Source of the DNA: Methanomassiliicoccaceae archaeon UBA71
GTDB lineage: Archaea > Thermoplasmatota > Thermoplasmata > Methanomassiliicoccales > Methanomethylophilaceae
DNA: 64,000 nt
Direction of reading: 5' to 3'
NCBI GenBank assembly: GCA_002504405.1
Contig: DARO01000014.1
Coordinates: 62,001 to 126,000, forward strand
The stretch's first letter is position 1. Every line of letters starts with the position of its first letter. A model generated the notes under the pieces. The model had not been told where the DNA came from, made no database searches, and saw only the letters and a list, made by a program, of their open reading frames with translations. The translations under genes were made by a program, and so were the position numbers. Positions 30,480 to 37,977 of this stretch are shown piece by piece.

Positions 30480-32129
30480 TCATTCGGTTCTGGACCTCTC
30501 GAGGTCCCTGTTGCGGATCTCGACCCTGCGGACCTTCCCGCTGATCGTCTTCGGCATCACATCTACGAAATCGATGACGCGCGGATACTTGTACGGGGCC
30601 GTCTCCTTCTTGGTGAAGTTCTGGATCTCCTTCTTGAGGGCGTCGGTGGGCTCGTATCCGGCCCTCAGGATTATGGTGGCCTTCACGAGCTGGCCCCTCA
30701 CGGGGTCCGGGACCCCGGTGACCGCGCATTCGAGGACGGCGGGGTGCAGCATGAGCGCGCTCTCGATCTCGAACGGGCTGATCCTGTACCCGGAGGACTT
30801 GATGATGTCGTCGTTCCTCCCGACGAACCAGTAGTAGCCGTCCTCGTCCTTCCAGGCGACGTCTCCGGTGTGGTGCCACCCTCCCCTGAGGGTCTCCGCG
30901 GTCTTCACCTCGTCCCTGTAGTACCCGATCATGATGCCGTACGTCCCTGCCTTGACGACTATCTCCCCGTTGACACCGGGTGGGCAGGAGCTGCCGTTCT
31001 CGTCGACGATGTCGACCTCGAACTGCGGGGACGGCTTCCCCATGGAGCCGGGCTTCGGGACCATCCCCCTGAGGGTCCCGACGACCATGGTGGTCTCGGT
31101 CTGCCCGTACCCCTCCATGAGCTTGAGCCCCGTGGCCTCGTACCATGTCTGGTACGTGTCCGGGTTGAGCGCCTCCCCTGCGATGCAGCAGTTCTTCAGC
31201 GTGGACAGGTCGTGGCCCTCCAGGCCCGCGTTGAGGTACAGCCTGAACATGGTCGGGGGACAGCAGAAGGTCGTGATCCTGTGCTTCTCGATCATGTTCA
31301 TGATCTCATGGGGCTCGAACTTGTCGTACTCGTACACGAACACCGCGGACTCCATGATCCACTGGCCGTAGAGAGCGCCCCACACGGATTTGCCCCACCC
31401 TGTATCGCTGACGGTGTAGTGCAGGCCGTCCGGGTCCACCTGGTGCCAGTGCTTGGCCGTCATGAGGTGGCCGAGCGCGTAGAGGTGGTTGTGGAGGACC
31501 ATCTTAGGGTTGCCCGACGTCCCGGATGTGAAGTACATGAGCATGGGGTCGGAGGCCTTGGTGTCCCTCCTCTCGAAAACGTCGGAGGCCTTCTCTACCT
31601 CCGAGTCGAAGTCCACCCACCCGTCCCTGGCCTCGCCGACGAGCGCCCTGAGCTTCAGGGAGGGTATGTTCTCGGCCATCTCGACGGAACCGCTCACATT
31701 GGACTGGTTGGTGCATATGACCGCCTTGACGCTGGCGGCGTTGATCCTGTACTCTATGTCGTGCTTCGTGAGCATGTGGGTGGCGGGGGCCACTATGGCG
31801 CCGATCTTGTGGAGGGCCACCATGCAGTACCAGAACTGGTACCTCTGCTTCAGTATGAGCATCACGACGTCGCCCTTGCCGATGCCCTGGGATGTGAGGT
31901 AGTTGGCGACCTTGTCGCTCATCCTCTTGATGTCGGCGAAGGTGAACTTGTGCTCCTCCCCGGACTGGCTGTCCCATACGAGCGCGACCCTGTCGGGTTC
32001 GTTGACGGCTATGTCATCCACTATGTCGTAGCCGAAGTTGAAGTTCTCCGGATGCTTGAGCCTGTACGTCTTCAGGAGGCCGTTCTCGTCGTAGGTCTCG
32101 TCGACGTACCTCAGGTTGATGTTCCTCAT
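30480..32129 (-). CDS. MACS-type acyl-CoA synthetase (copy 2)
   Basis: 549 residues, close paralogue of the gene at 28669-30336 with the same motifs: FTSGTSGNPKM, GYGQTETT, HHTGDVAWKDEDGYYWFVGRNDD, KSSGYRISPFEIE, PKTISGKVRR. The start ATG (MRNINLRYV) lies two bases after the stop of the HTH-cupin gene, so the pair forms a unit. The copies differ most in the N-terminal acyl-binding half (for example the loops after AAGIKA and AASVKA), so they may use different acids. It could feed the VorDBAC enzyme encoded nearby with acyl-CoA for reductive carboxylation to 2-oxo acids (inference). Confidence 0.92.
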   Translation of the reverse strand: MRNINLRYVDETYDENGLLKTYRLKHPENFNFGYDIVDDIAVNEPDRVALVWDSQSGEEHKFTFADIKRMSDKVANYLTSQGIGKGDVVMLILKQRYQFWYCMVALHKIGAIVAPATHMLTKHDIEYRINAASVKAVICTNQSNVSGSVEMAENIPSLKLRALVGEARDGWVDFDSEVEKASDVFERRDTKASDPMLMYFTSGTSGNPKMVLHNHLYALGHLMTAKHWHQVDPDGLHYTVSDTGWGKSVWGALYGQWIMESAVFVYEYDKFEPHEIMNMIEKHRITTFCCPPTMFRLYLNAGLEGHDLSTLKNCCIAGEALNPDTYQTWYEATGLKLMEGYGQTETTMVVGTLRGMVPKPGSMGKPSPQFEVDIVDENGSSCPPGVNGEIVVKAGTYGIMIGYYRDEVKTAETLRGGWHHTGDVAWKDEDGYYWFVGRNDDIIKSSGYRISPFEIESALMLHPAVLECAVTGVPDPVRGQLVKATIILRAGYEPTDALKKEIQNFTKKETAPYKYPRVIDFVDVMPKTISGKVRRVEIRNRDLERSRTE

Positions 32130-32131
32130 CT

Positions 32132-32698
32132 TCAGACCTTCACTACTACGGCGATGAACTTGCATCCTTCCTTCGATGTGGCGTACATCCCATGGGGCTT
32201 GCCGGAGTCGTAGTAGACCGAGTCTCCCGGTCCGAGATCCATGACGTGGCCGTTGTGGGTGAACCTGAGCGTGCCCTCGAGGATGTAGTCGAACTCCTGG
32301 CCCTCGTGCGTGGATATGCGGATGGGGGCGTTCTGGTCCTCCTCGATGTACGGGGCGATGACGATGAACGGCTCGGAGATCTTGTCCTTGAAGTTGAAGG
32401 CGAGATGCTGATACTCGAATCCGACGCGCCTCTTGATGGGGAGTCCCTTCCCATTCCTGACGAGGGCGCACTCCTGCAGATGGGGGTTCTCCCCTGTCAG
32501 CAGCTCGACGATGTCTATCCCGAACCTCTCGGCGCACTTGTGCAGGAACGTGAATGAGAAATCAAGATTCCCGCTCTCATACTCGATGTATTCATCAACG
32601 GTCTTTCCTACCAGCTCTGCCATTTCCTCGACCGGTATTTCGCATAGCTCACGCATTGCGGCTATACGCTGTGCTATCTCTGCGATGTTGGGTTCCAT
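32132..32698 (-). CDS. HTH / cupin transcriptional regulator
   Basis: 188 residues. N-terminal helix-turn-helix of XRE type (about 5-62) and C-terminal cupin (about 105-187: ISTHEGQEFDYILEGTLRF....LGPGDSVYYDSGKPHG). The start ATG 32698 (MEPNIAEIAQRI) is chosen from the domain start; an upstream in-frame ATG would add 28 unlikely residues. TATA-like sequence lies in the AT-rich stretch upstream (around 32715-32745). It forms a unit with acyl-CoA synthetase copy 2 and is paralogous in design to the regulator at 25584-26138. Confidence 0.88.
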   Translation of the reverse strand: MEPNIAEIAQRIAAMRELCEIPVEEMAELVGKTVDEYIEYESGNLDFSFTFLHKCAERFGIDIVELLTGENPHLQECALVRNGKGLPIKRRVGFEYQHLAFNFKDKISEPFIVIAPYIEEDQNAPIRISTHEGQEFDYILEGTLRFTHNGHVMDLGPGDSVYYDSGKPHGMYATSKEGCKFIAVVVKV

Positions 32699-32793
32699 TG
32701 ATTCCTCCGTTCTCCATAAAATTCCATTGGTTATAAACAAATCTATCCGCGCGTCATGGAGAACCCGGAGGCGCCTCCGCACATGAAAGCTAG

Positions 32794-32800
32794 TTATACA
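32794..32800 (+). promoter_or_regulatory. TATA box of the MinD-like ATPase / vor unit
   Basis: TTATACA lies 24 bases (centre) before ATG 32821 and would give a leaderless transcript of the ATPase gene, which continues into vorDBAC. Confidence 0.55.
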
Positions 32801-32820
32801 CTGGATACGATGAGGTTGGG

Positions 32821-33489
32821 ATGTTCCCGCTGGAAAAGAGGGTGACCGTCGTCTGCGGACACTATGGGACAGGGAAGACGAACCTGTCGATCAACCTCGC
32901 TTTGGACTGCGCCAGGATGGGCGAGGACACTGTCCTCATCGACCTGGACGTGGTCAACCCGTACTTCAGGTCCGCCGACTACGCCGACGTCCTTACACGG
33001 AACGGCGTGAGGGTCGTCGGGCCGAACTTCGCCAACACAAACCTCGACACCCCGTCCCTGCCCGGCGCGGTGAGGGACGCGATATCCGAGGGGGAGAGGG
33101 TCATCGTGGACGTTGGGGGCGACGACGCGGGAGCGACCGCCCTGGGGGTGTACTCGAGGACGCTCATGGAGGCGGGCCCGGACATGATCTACGTGGTTAA
33201 CAGGTACAGGTCCCTGACGACCCGTGCGGAGGAGGCCGTCGGCATCCTCGGCGAGATCGAGAGGACATCGCGCCTCAGGGCCACGTGCATAGCGAACAAC
33301 TCCCATCTGAAGAGGGACACCACCGAACAGACCGTTCTGGACTCGATGGGGTTCGCGGAGGAGATCTCCGCCTTGACCGGCCTCCCCCTGAGATTCACGA
33401 CGGCCCCCCGCCGTCTGGATTTCACTCGTTTAAATAAAATCTCTAACATATACCCTGTAGACGTCCATGTCAGGGCGCCGTGGGAGTGA
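32821..33489 (+). CDS. MinD/ParA-like ATPase linked to the 2-oxoacid oxidoreductase
   Basis: 222 residues. P-loop GHYGTGKTN (residues ~13-21, a variant of the deviant Walker A), LIDLDVVNPYFRS (Walker A' type Asp) and VIVDVGGDDAG (Walker B). A similar ATPase gene stands before vorDBAC in several Clostridia, so the association looks inherited with the cluster. It may help insert or mature the iron-sulfur enzyme, as Mrp/NBP35-like relatives do, but no cluster-binding Cys pair is visible. It ends 12 bases before the ferredoxin gene. Role unproven. Confidence 0.8.
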   Translation: MFPLEKRVTVVCGHYGTGKTNLSINLALDCARMGEDTVLIDLDVVNPYFRSADYADVLTRNGVRVVGPNFANTNLDTPSLPGAVRDAISEGERVIVDVGGDDAGATALGVYSRTLMEAGPDMIYVVNRYRSLTTRAEEAVGILGEIERTSRLRATCIANNSHLKRDTTEQTVLDSMGFAEEISALTGLPLRFTTAPRRLDFTRLNKISNIYPVDVHVRAPWE

Positions 33490-33501
33490 AAGGTAGTTCA
33501 A

Positions 33502-33708
33502 ATGCCAAAAGTAACCGTTGACAACAACATCTGCAAGGGCTGCGAGATGTGCGTGGTGGCATGCCCCAAGCACATAATATCGCTCGACAAGACAATTACG
33601 AACAACAAGGGGTACCACCCCGCCCATGTCACCGACCAGGACGCCTGCACAGGCTGCGGCTCCTGTGCGACCATGTGCCCAGATGTGGCGATCAGAATCG
33701 AGGTGTGA
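33502..33708 (+). CDS. vorD: 2-oxoacid:ferredoxin oxidoreductase delta subunit (2[4Fe-4S] ferredoxin)
   Basis: 68 residues with two CxxCxxCxxxCP motifs: CKGCEMCVVACPKH (residues 12-25) and CTGCGSCATMCPD (near 49-61). Each supplies ligands for a [4Fe-4S] cluster. This is the electron-transfer subunit of the VorDBAC/KorDABC type enzyme encoded directly downstream. Start ATG 33502 follows AAGGTAG at a suitable distance. The alpha subunit begins two bases after the stop. Confidence 0.92.
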   Translation: MPKVTVDNNICKGCEMCVVACPKHIISLDKTITNNKGYHPAHVTDQDACTGCGSCATMCPDVAIRIEV

Positions 33709-33710
33709 AC

Positions 33711-34775
33711 ATGAACGAAAAGGTACTCATGAAAGGCAACGAGGCCATCGCCGAGGCCGCCATCGCGGCCGGTTGCAGGCACTTCTTCGGATATCCAATC
33801 ACGCCACAGACCGAGGTCGCCGCGTACATGTCCAAGAGGATGCCAAAGATCGACGGGGTCTACCTTCAGGCCGAGTCCGAGGTCGCATCCATCAACATGG
33901 TTCTCGGTGCAGGGGCGGCCGGGGTCAGGGTCATGACATCCACATCATCCCCCGGGGTCAGCCTGATGGCCGAGGGAATCTCGTATCTTGCCGGGTCCGA
34001 CGTGCCCTGCCTCATCGTCAACGTACAGCGCGGGGGTCCAGGCCTCGGGGGCATCCAGCCCTCCCAGGCGGACTACCACCAGGCGACGAAGTCCACCGCT
34101 CACGGGGACTTCCACATCCTCGTGTTCGCTCCGTCCACAGTCCAGGAGACCGTGGACCTCATATCCACCGCCTTCGACCTCGGGGACAAGTACAGGATGC
34201 CCGCCATGGTCCTCTCCGACGGTATGCTCGGGCAGATGATGGAGCCCGTGGTCCTCCCGGAGCCCAAGGAGCCCGACAACGACTCGAAGGAGTGGGCGGC
34301 GAGCGGCCACCAGAACAAGAGGGCGCACAACGTGGTCAACTCCCTGTACATCAACCCCCAGGAGCTGGAGTCCCTCGTCATAGCCAGGTACGAGAGGTAC
34401 GCCGAGATCGAGGAGAACCACCAGATGGCCGAGGAGTACCTCGCAGACGACGCCGACATCATCATAGTGGCGTATGGTTCCTCCTCCAGGGTATCCAGGT
34501 CCGCGATAGACGCGGCTAGGAAGCAGGGGATCAAGGTCGGCATGATCAGGCCCATCACGCTCTGGCCGTTCCCCAAGAAGGTCATCAGCAAGCATGCGGA
34601 GCATGCCAAGGCGTTCCTGTCCGTCGAGATGTCCATGGGCCAGATGGTCGATGACGTCAGGCTCGTCGTCAACGGCAGGGTCCCGGTCGAGTTCTACGGG
34701 CGCACCGGAGGAGTGATCCCCACGCCCAAGGAGATCCTCGGGGAGATCGTAAGAATCAATGGAGGTGTTCAGTGA
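33711..34775 (+). CDS. vorB: 2-oxoacid:ferredoxin oxidoreductase alpha subunit (VorB type)
   Basis: 354 residues, the pyrimidine-binding/core subunit. Motifs: MKGNEAIAEAAI..GCRHFFGYPITPQTE (residues ~6-32), ASINMVLGAGAAG, TSSPGVSLMAEGISY and VNVQRGGPGLG. MKGNEA at the N-terminus is typical of 3-methyl-2-oxobutanoate (branched-chain) VorB. With the other subunits it interconverts acyl-CoA + CO2 and 2-oxo acid using ferredoxin; methanogens use the carboxylating direction for amino acid synthesis. A 2-oxoglutarate (Kor) specificity cannot be ruled out from sequence. Confidence 0.9.
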   Translation: MNEKVLMKGNEAIAEAAIAAGCRHFFGYPITPQTEVAAYMSKRMPKIDGVYLQAESEVASINMVLGAGAAGVRVMTSTSSPGVSLMAEGISYLAGSDVPCLIVNVQRGGPGLGGIQPSQADYHQATKSTAHGDFHILVFAPSTVQETVDLISTAFDLGDKYRMPAMVLSDGMLGQMMEPVVLPEPKEPDNDSKEWAASGHQNKRAHNVVNSLYINPQELESLVIARYERYAEIEENHQMAEEYLADDADIIIVAYGSSSRVSRSAIDAARKQGIKVGMIRPITLWPFPKKVISKHAEHAKAFLSVEMSMGQMVDDVRLVVNGRVPVEFYGRTGGVIPTPKEILGEIVRINGGVQ

Positions 34776-35524
34776 TGACTGTGAAAGGCGAGAGGCCGCA
34801 TGCGCTGACCGACGCCCCGTTCCACTACTGCCCCGGATGCACGCACGGAATAGTCCACAGGCTCGTCGCAGAGGTAATCGACGAGCTTGGCGTGGAGGGG
34901 AAGACGGTGGGGGTCGCGTCCGTCGGATGCTCGGTCTTCACTTACAACTACTTCAACTGCGACATGGTCCAGGCCCCCCACGGGCGCGCGCCCGCTGTCG
35001 CCACCGGCGTGAAGAGGGCCAGGCCCGACAACGTCGTGTTCACGTACCAGGGTGACGGCGACCTCGCCGCCATAGGGATGGGCGAGACCGTCCACGCCGC
35101 TGCCAGGGGCGAGAACATCGTCGCGATATTCATCAACAACGCGATCTACGGAATGACGGGGGGCCAGATGGCACCCACGACCCTCCCCGGGCAGGTCACC
35201 CAGACCACGCCCTACGGAAGGGACGTGTCGGTCGCGGGCAACCCCATCAGGGTGTGCGAGCTGCTCTCCTCGCTCGACGGCGTCGCCCTCGCGGAGCGTG
35301 TCACCGTCGACTGCGTGAAGAACGTCAGGGCCGCCAAGAAGGCAATCAAGAAGGCGTTCGAGTACCAGATGGCCGGGAAGGGGTACTGCATCATCGAGGT
35401 CGTGTCCACCTGCCCCACCAACTGGGGCATGTCGCCTACCGACGCCGTCCAGTGGCTGAGGGACAACATGCTCCCGTACTACCCGCTGGGTGTCTACAAG
35501 GACGTAGGGGAGGGAGAGCAGTGA
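34775..35524 (+). CDS. vorA: 2-oxoacid:ferredoxin oxidoreductase beta subunit (TPP-binding, VorA type)
   Basis: 249 residues, thiamine-diphosphate-binding subunit. Motifs: YCPGCTHGIVHRL, ASVGCSVF.Y.YF.CD, HGRAPAVATGVKRARPD, YQGDGDLAAIG (TPP-Mg) and NNAIYGMTGGQMAPTT. The start could be ATG 34775 or GTG 34772; GGAGG at 34761-34765 serves either, and both overlap the alpha-subunit stop. It overlaps the gamma subunit gene by four bases (GTGA). Its cofactor links it to the thiamine genes at 2-6 kb. Confidence 0.92.
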   Translation: MTVKGERPHALTDAPFHYCPGCTHGIVHRLVAEVIDELGVEGKTVGVASVGCSVFTYNYFNCDMVQAPHGRAPAVATGVKRARPDNVVFTYQGDGDLAAIGMGETVHAAARGENIVAIFINNAIYGMTGGQMAPTTLPGQVTQTTPYGRDVSVAGNPIRVCELLSSLDGVALAERVTVDCVKNVRAAKKAIKKAFEYQMAGKGYCIIEVVSTCPTNWGMSPTDAVQWLRDNMLPYYPLGVYKDVGEGEQ

Positions 35525-36054
35525 CCGACCTCAACGTTCTGTTCGCCGGATTCGGGGGACAGGGGATCCTGTTCGCAGGGAAGGTCATGGCCTACGCCTC
35601 CATGATGGAGGGCAAGGAGCTCTCCTGGCTCCCCTCCTACGGGCCCGAGATGCGCGGGGGCACCGCCTCGTGCAGCGTCTGCATATCGGACAACACCATC
35701 GGATCCCCGCTGGTCGTCAACCCCGATGTGCTCGTTGCGATGAACCTCCCCTCCCTGGAGAGGTTCGAGAAGGATGTGGTCCCCGGCGGGATGATAATCG
35801 TCGACAGCTCCATCGTCAAGAAGGATGTCTCGAGGACGGATGTCAAGGTCATCCGCATCGATGCATCAAAGATAGCCGAGGACAACGGACTTAAGGGGGC
35901 GGCCAACATGGTCATCCTCGGAAGGCTGTTCAGGGAGACCGGGTTCTGCTCCGCGGAGAACCTCGACCTCGGACTCCAGAAGAGCATCCCCGCGAAGAAG
36001 ATCAACCTGCTGGAGAACAACAGGAAGGCCCTCTCCCTGGGGATCGAGAGCTGA
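35521..36054 (+). CDS. vorC: 2-oxoacid:ferredoxin oxidoreductase gamma subunit (VorC type)
   Basis: 177 residues. Family motifs FAGFGGQGILFAGKVMAYA (residues ~8-26), SWLPSYGPEMRGGTASC and LVAMNLPSLERF. It completes the four-subunit enzyme. The start is GTG at 35521, overlapping the beta-subunit stop (GTGA). A strong hairpin follows 18 bases after the stop, ending the ATPase-vorDBAC transcript. Confidence 0.92.
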   Translation: MTDLNVLFAGFGGQGILFAGKVMAYASMMEGKELSWLPSYGPEMRGGTASCSVCISDNTIGSPLVVNPDVLVAMNLPSLERFEKDVVPGGMIIVDSSIVKKDVSRTDVKVIRIDASKIAEDNGLKGAANMVILGRLFRETGFCSAENLDLGLQKSIPAKKINLLENNRKALSLGIES

Positions 36055-36071
36055 AAAGGTAAACAAAAACA

Positions 36072-36087
36072 GGGGGCGGAAGCCCCC
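36072..36087. terminator. Hairpin between vorC and pcc1 (convergent)
   Basis: GGGGGC (36072-36077), GGAA loop, GCCCCC (36082-36087), flanked by A-rich sequence before and TTCTTC after. It can terminate both converging transcripts. Confidence 0.6.
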
Positions 36088-36120
36088 TTCTTCAGATGGT
36101 TTTCTGGACATGGGACCCAT

Positions 36121-36372
36121 TCAGAGGCCCCGGCCGTGCCCCTCGGACACGGAGGTCAGCTTCACGGATTCCTCCGCCACCTTGATGCACGCCATCAGGT
36201 CGTCGGCTGTGTTGCGCATGGTCCCCGCGGACCCGGCCTCGATCCTGAAGACGATCTGGGACCCCTGGAGCTCAGACCGAACGTACCCCTGGTTGTCCGG
36301 GTCCAGAGCGCGCATCACGGATTCCGCGGTGACGGCATCCTGGTACGATACCCTGAGCTCCAGGGATATCAT
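36121..36372 (-). CDS. pcc1: KEOPS complex subunit Pcc1
   Basis: 83 residues, the dimerisation subunit of the KEOPS complex that makes threonylcarbamoyladenosine 37 in tRNA. The pattern LRVSYQDAVTAESVMRALDPDN..YV....QGSQIVFRIEAGSAGTMRNTADDLMACIKVAEES matches archaeal Pcc1 (short strand, helix, two strands, helix with R.T.DDL). It begins four bases after the leuB stop, so it is probably carried on the leu transcript. Cgi121, another KEOPS subunit, is encoded separately at 58310-58780. A tRNA-modification gene at the end of an amino acid operon is unexpected. Confidence 0.88.
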   Translation of the reverse strand: MISLELRVSYQDAVTAESVMRALDPDNQGYVRSELQGSQIVFRIEAGSAGTMRNTADDLMACIKVAEESVKLTSVSEGHGRGL

Positions 36373-36376
36373 GGTC

Positions 36377-37501
36377 TCAGTCCCTCCCGCTCCTCACGAG
36401 GTCGGCGATGTGCCTCCCGACCTCCGAGGTGGACATGCTCCCGCCGAGGTCCGGAGTGGTCTTCCCTGTGTCGAGGCAGGTCCTGACCGCATCGTGCAGC
36501 ATCCTCCCCTCCTCCGAGAATCCCTGCTCCTCCAGCAGCATCTGGGCTGCGAGGATGGCCGCGATCGGGTTGGCGATCCCGCGGCCGGCGATGTCCGGAG
36601 CGGATCCGTGGATCGGCTCGAACATGCTGACCCCCTCGGGGTTGATGTTTCCGCTACCGCCCATCCCCAGGCCTCCCTGGAGCTGGGCGCCGAGGTCCGT
36701 GAGGATGTCACCGAACAGGTTGGGCACCGCCACGGTCCCGAAAGTCTCGGGCCTGACTATCATGGCCATCGCCATGGCGTCCACGAACATGAACTCCAGG
36801 TCGAGGCCGTGCTCGGCGGTCTTCTCCTTGAAGATCTCCCTCTGCATCCCGTAGTTGCGCGTGATCACGTTCGCCTTGTCCACCAGGGTGACCTTCTCGT
36901 CCCCCCTGGACTCCGCGTACCTGCAGCAGTACTCGGCGAACCTGGACACGGCCCTCTTGGACAGCAGGCCGATCTCGAATGCGAAGTCGTCCCCGTTGGA
37001 GGACTTCGCCTCCAGGTCTATGTCGAGGTCGTAGAGCTCCCTGGTCACGTGGACGTGCGCCCTGTCGCCTCCGGCGCCGGGGCCGAACGTCCCGTTGGCG
37101 CCCATGTAGAAGTCCTCCGTGTTCTCCCTGAGGAAGTGTATGTCGAACGGCACCTCCCTCTTCAGGGGGACCAGCGGGAACCAGGACGTGACCGGCCTGA
37201 GGTTGATGTACTGGTCGAACACGGCCCTCATCTTCAGGAGGATCCCCTGCTCCAGGACCCCGGGCTTCACCCTGGGGTCGCCAATCGCGCCGAAGTATAT
37301 CGCGTCCTTCCTCTTCAGGACGGCCACGTCCTCGTCGGTGAGGAGCTCCCCGGTCCTGAGGTAGCGGTCGGAGCCTATGTCGAAGAACTCGGCGTCGTAC
37401 TGGAAGGATGAGATCTCGGAGACGGCGTCCATGACCTCCATCCCCGCGGCTATGACCTCCTTCCCTATCCCGTCGCCGGGTATGATCGCCAGATGCTTCA
37501 G
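36377..37501 (-). CDS. leuB: 3-isopropylmalate dehydrogenase LeuB (non-ATG start)
   Basis: 374 residues. NAD-dependent oxidative decarboxylation of 3-isopropylmalate. Family motifs: HLAIIPGDGIGKEV at the N-terminus, RENTEDFYMGANG, the Lys/Asn of DKANVI, FVDAMAM, NLFGDILTDLGAQLQGGLG and FEPIHGSAPDIAG. Length is on the long side, near the bacterial and tartrate-dehydrogenase-like types. No ATG, GTG or TTG is available in frame before the conserved first strand; CTG at 37501 overlaps the leuD stop as CTGA, the coupling seen elsewhere here, with GGAGG seven bases before. ATT at 37504 is the other option. Confidence 0.88.
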   Translation of the reverse strand: MKHLAIIPGDGIGKEVIAAGMEVMDAVSEISSFQYDAEFFDIGSDRYLRTGELLTDEDVAVLKRKDAIYFGAIGDPRVKPGVLEQGILLKMRAVFDQYINLRPVTSWFPLVPLKREVPFDIHFLRENTEDFYMGANGTFGPGAGGDRAHVHVTRELYDLDIDLEAKSSNGDDFAFEIGLLSKRAVSRFAEYCCRYAESRGDEKVTLVDKANVITRNYGMQREIFKEKTAEHGLDLEFMFVDAMAMAMIVRPETFGTVAVPNLFGDILTDLGAQLQGGLGMGGSGNINPEGVSMFEPIHGSAPDIAGRGIANPIAAILAAQMLLEEQGFSEEGRMLHDAVRTCLDTGKTTPDLGGSMSTSEVGRHIADLVRSGRD

Positions 37502-37977
37502 AATCTCCCCTCCCTCACGAGGTTCATGAGCCCGCCTGCCTTGACGAGCTCGGAGATGAACGGAGGGTACTCCGGGAACGAGTACTCCTTCCCCTCCGCG
37601 ACGACCTTGCCGTTGTCCGGGTCGACCTCCACCGTCTCCCCCTCGCGGACATCGACCTTGCACTCCACCAGGAGCAGTCCGATGTTCATAGAGTTGCGGT
37701 AGAAGATGCGGGCGAAGCTCTCCGCGATGATGCATGAGAACCCGGCCTCGATGAGGGACAGCGGGGCGTGCTCCCTGCTGGACCCGCATCCGAAGTTCCT
37801 TCCTGCCACCAGGATGTCCCCCTTGCGGACCTCCTGCGCGAATCCCGGCCTGACCTTCTCGAAGATGTAGTCGTTCAGATGGTCGAGGTTGGCCGCGACC
37901 AGCCTCTCCGCCGGTATTATCTGGTCCGTGTCGACGTTGTCGCCGAACACCCACACCCTGCCTTTGATAGTGTCCAT
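37498..37977 (-). CDS. leuD: 3-isopropylmalate dehydratase small subunit LeuD
   Basis: 159 residues, archaeal-type small subunit of the aconitase family. Motifs: GRVWVFGDNVDTDQIIPAERL (N-terminal 8-25 region), GRNFGCGSSREHAP and SFARIFYRNSMNIGL. It pairs with LeuC encoded immediately upstream (ATG adjoins the leuC stop). Specificity for isopropylmalate versus homoaconitate cannot be read directly; the neighbours LeuA and LeuB favour leucine synthesis. Confidence 0.93.
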   Translation of the reverse strand: MDTIKGRVWVFGDNVDTDQIIPAERLVAANLDHLNDYIFEKVRPGFAQEVRKGDILVAGRNFGCGSSREHAPLSLIEAGFSCIIAESFARIFYRNSMNIGLLLVECKVDVREGETVEVDPDNGKVVAEGKEYSFPEYPPFISELVKAGGLMNLVREGRF

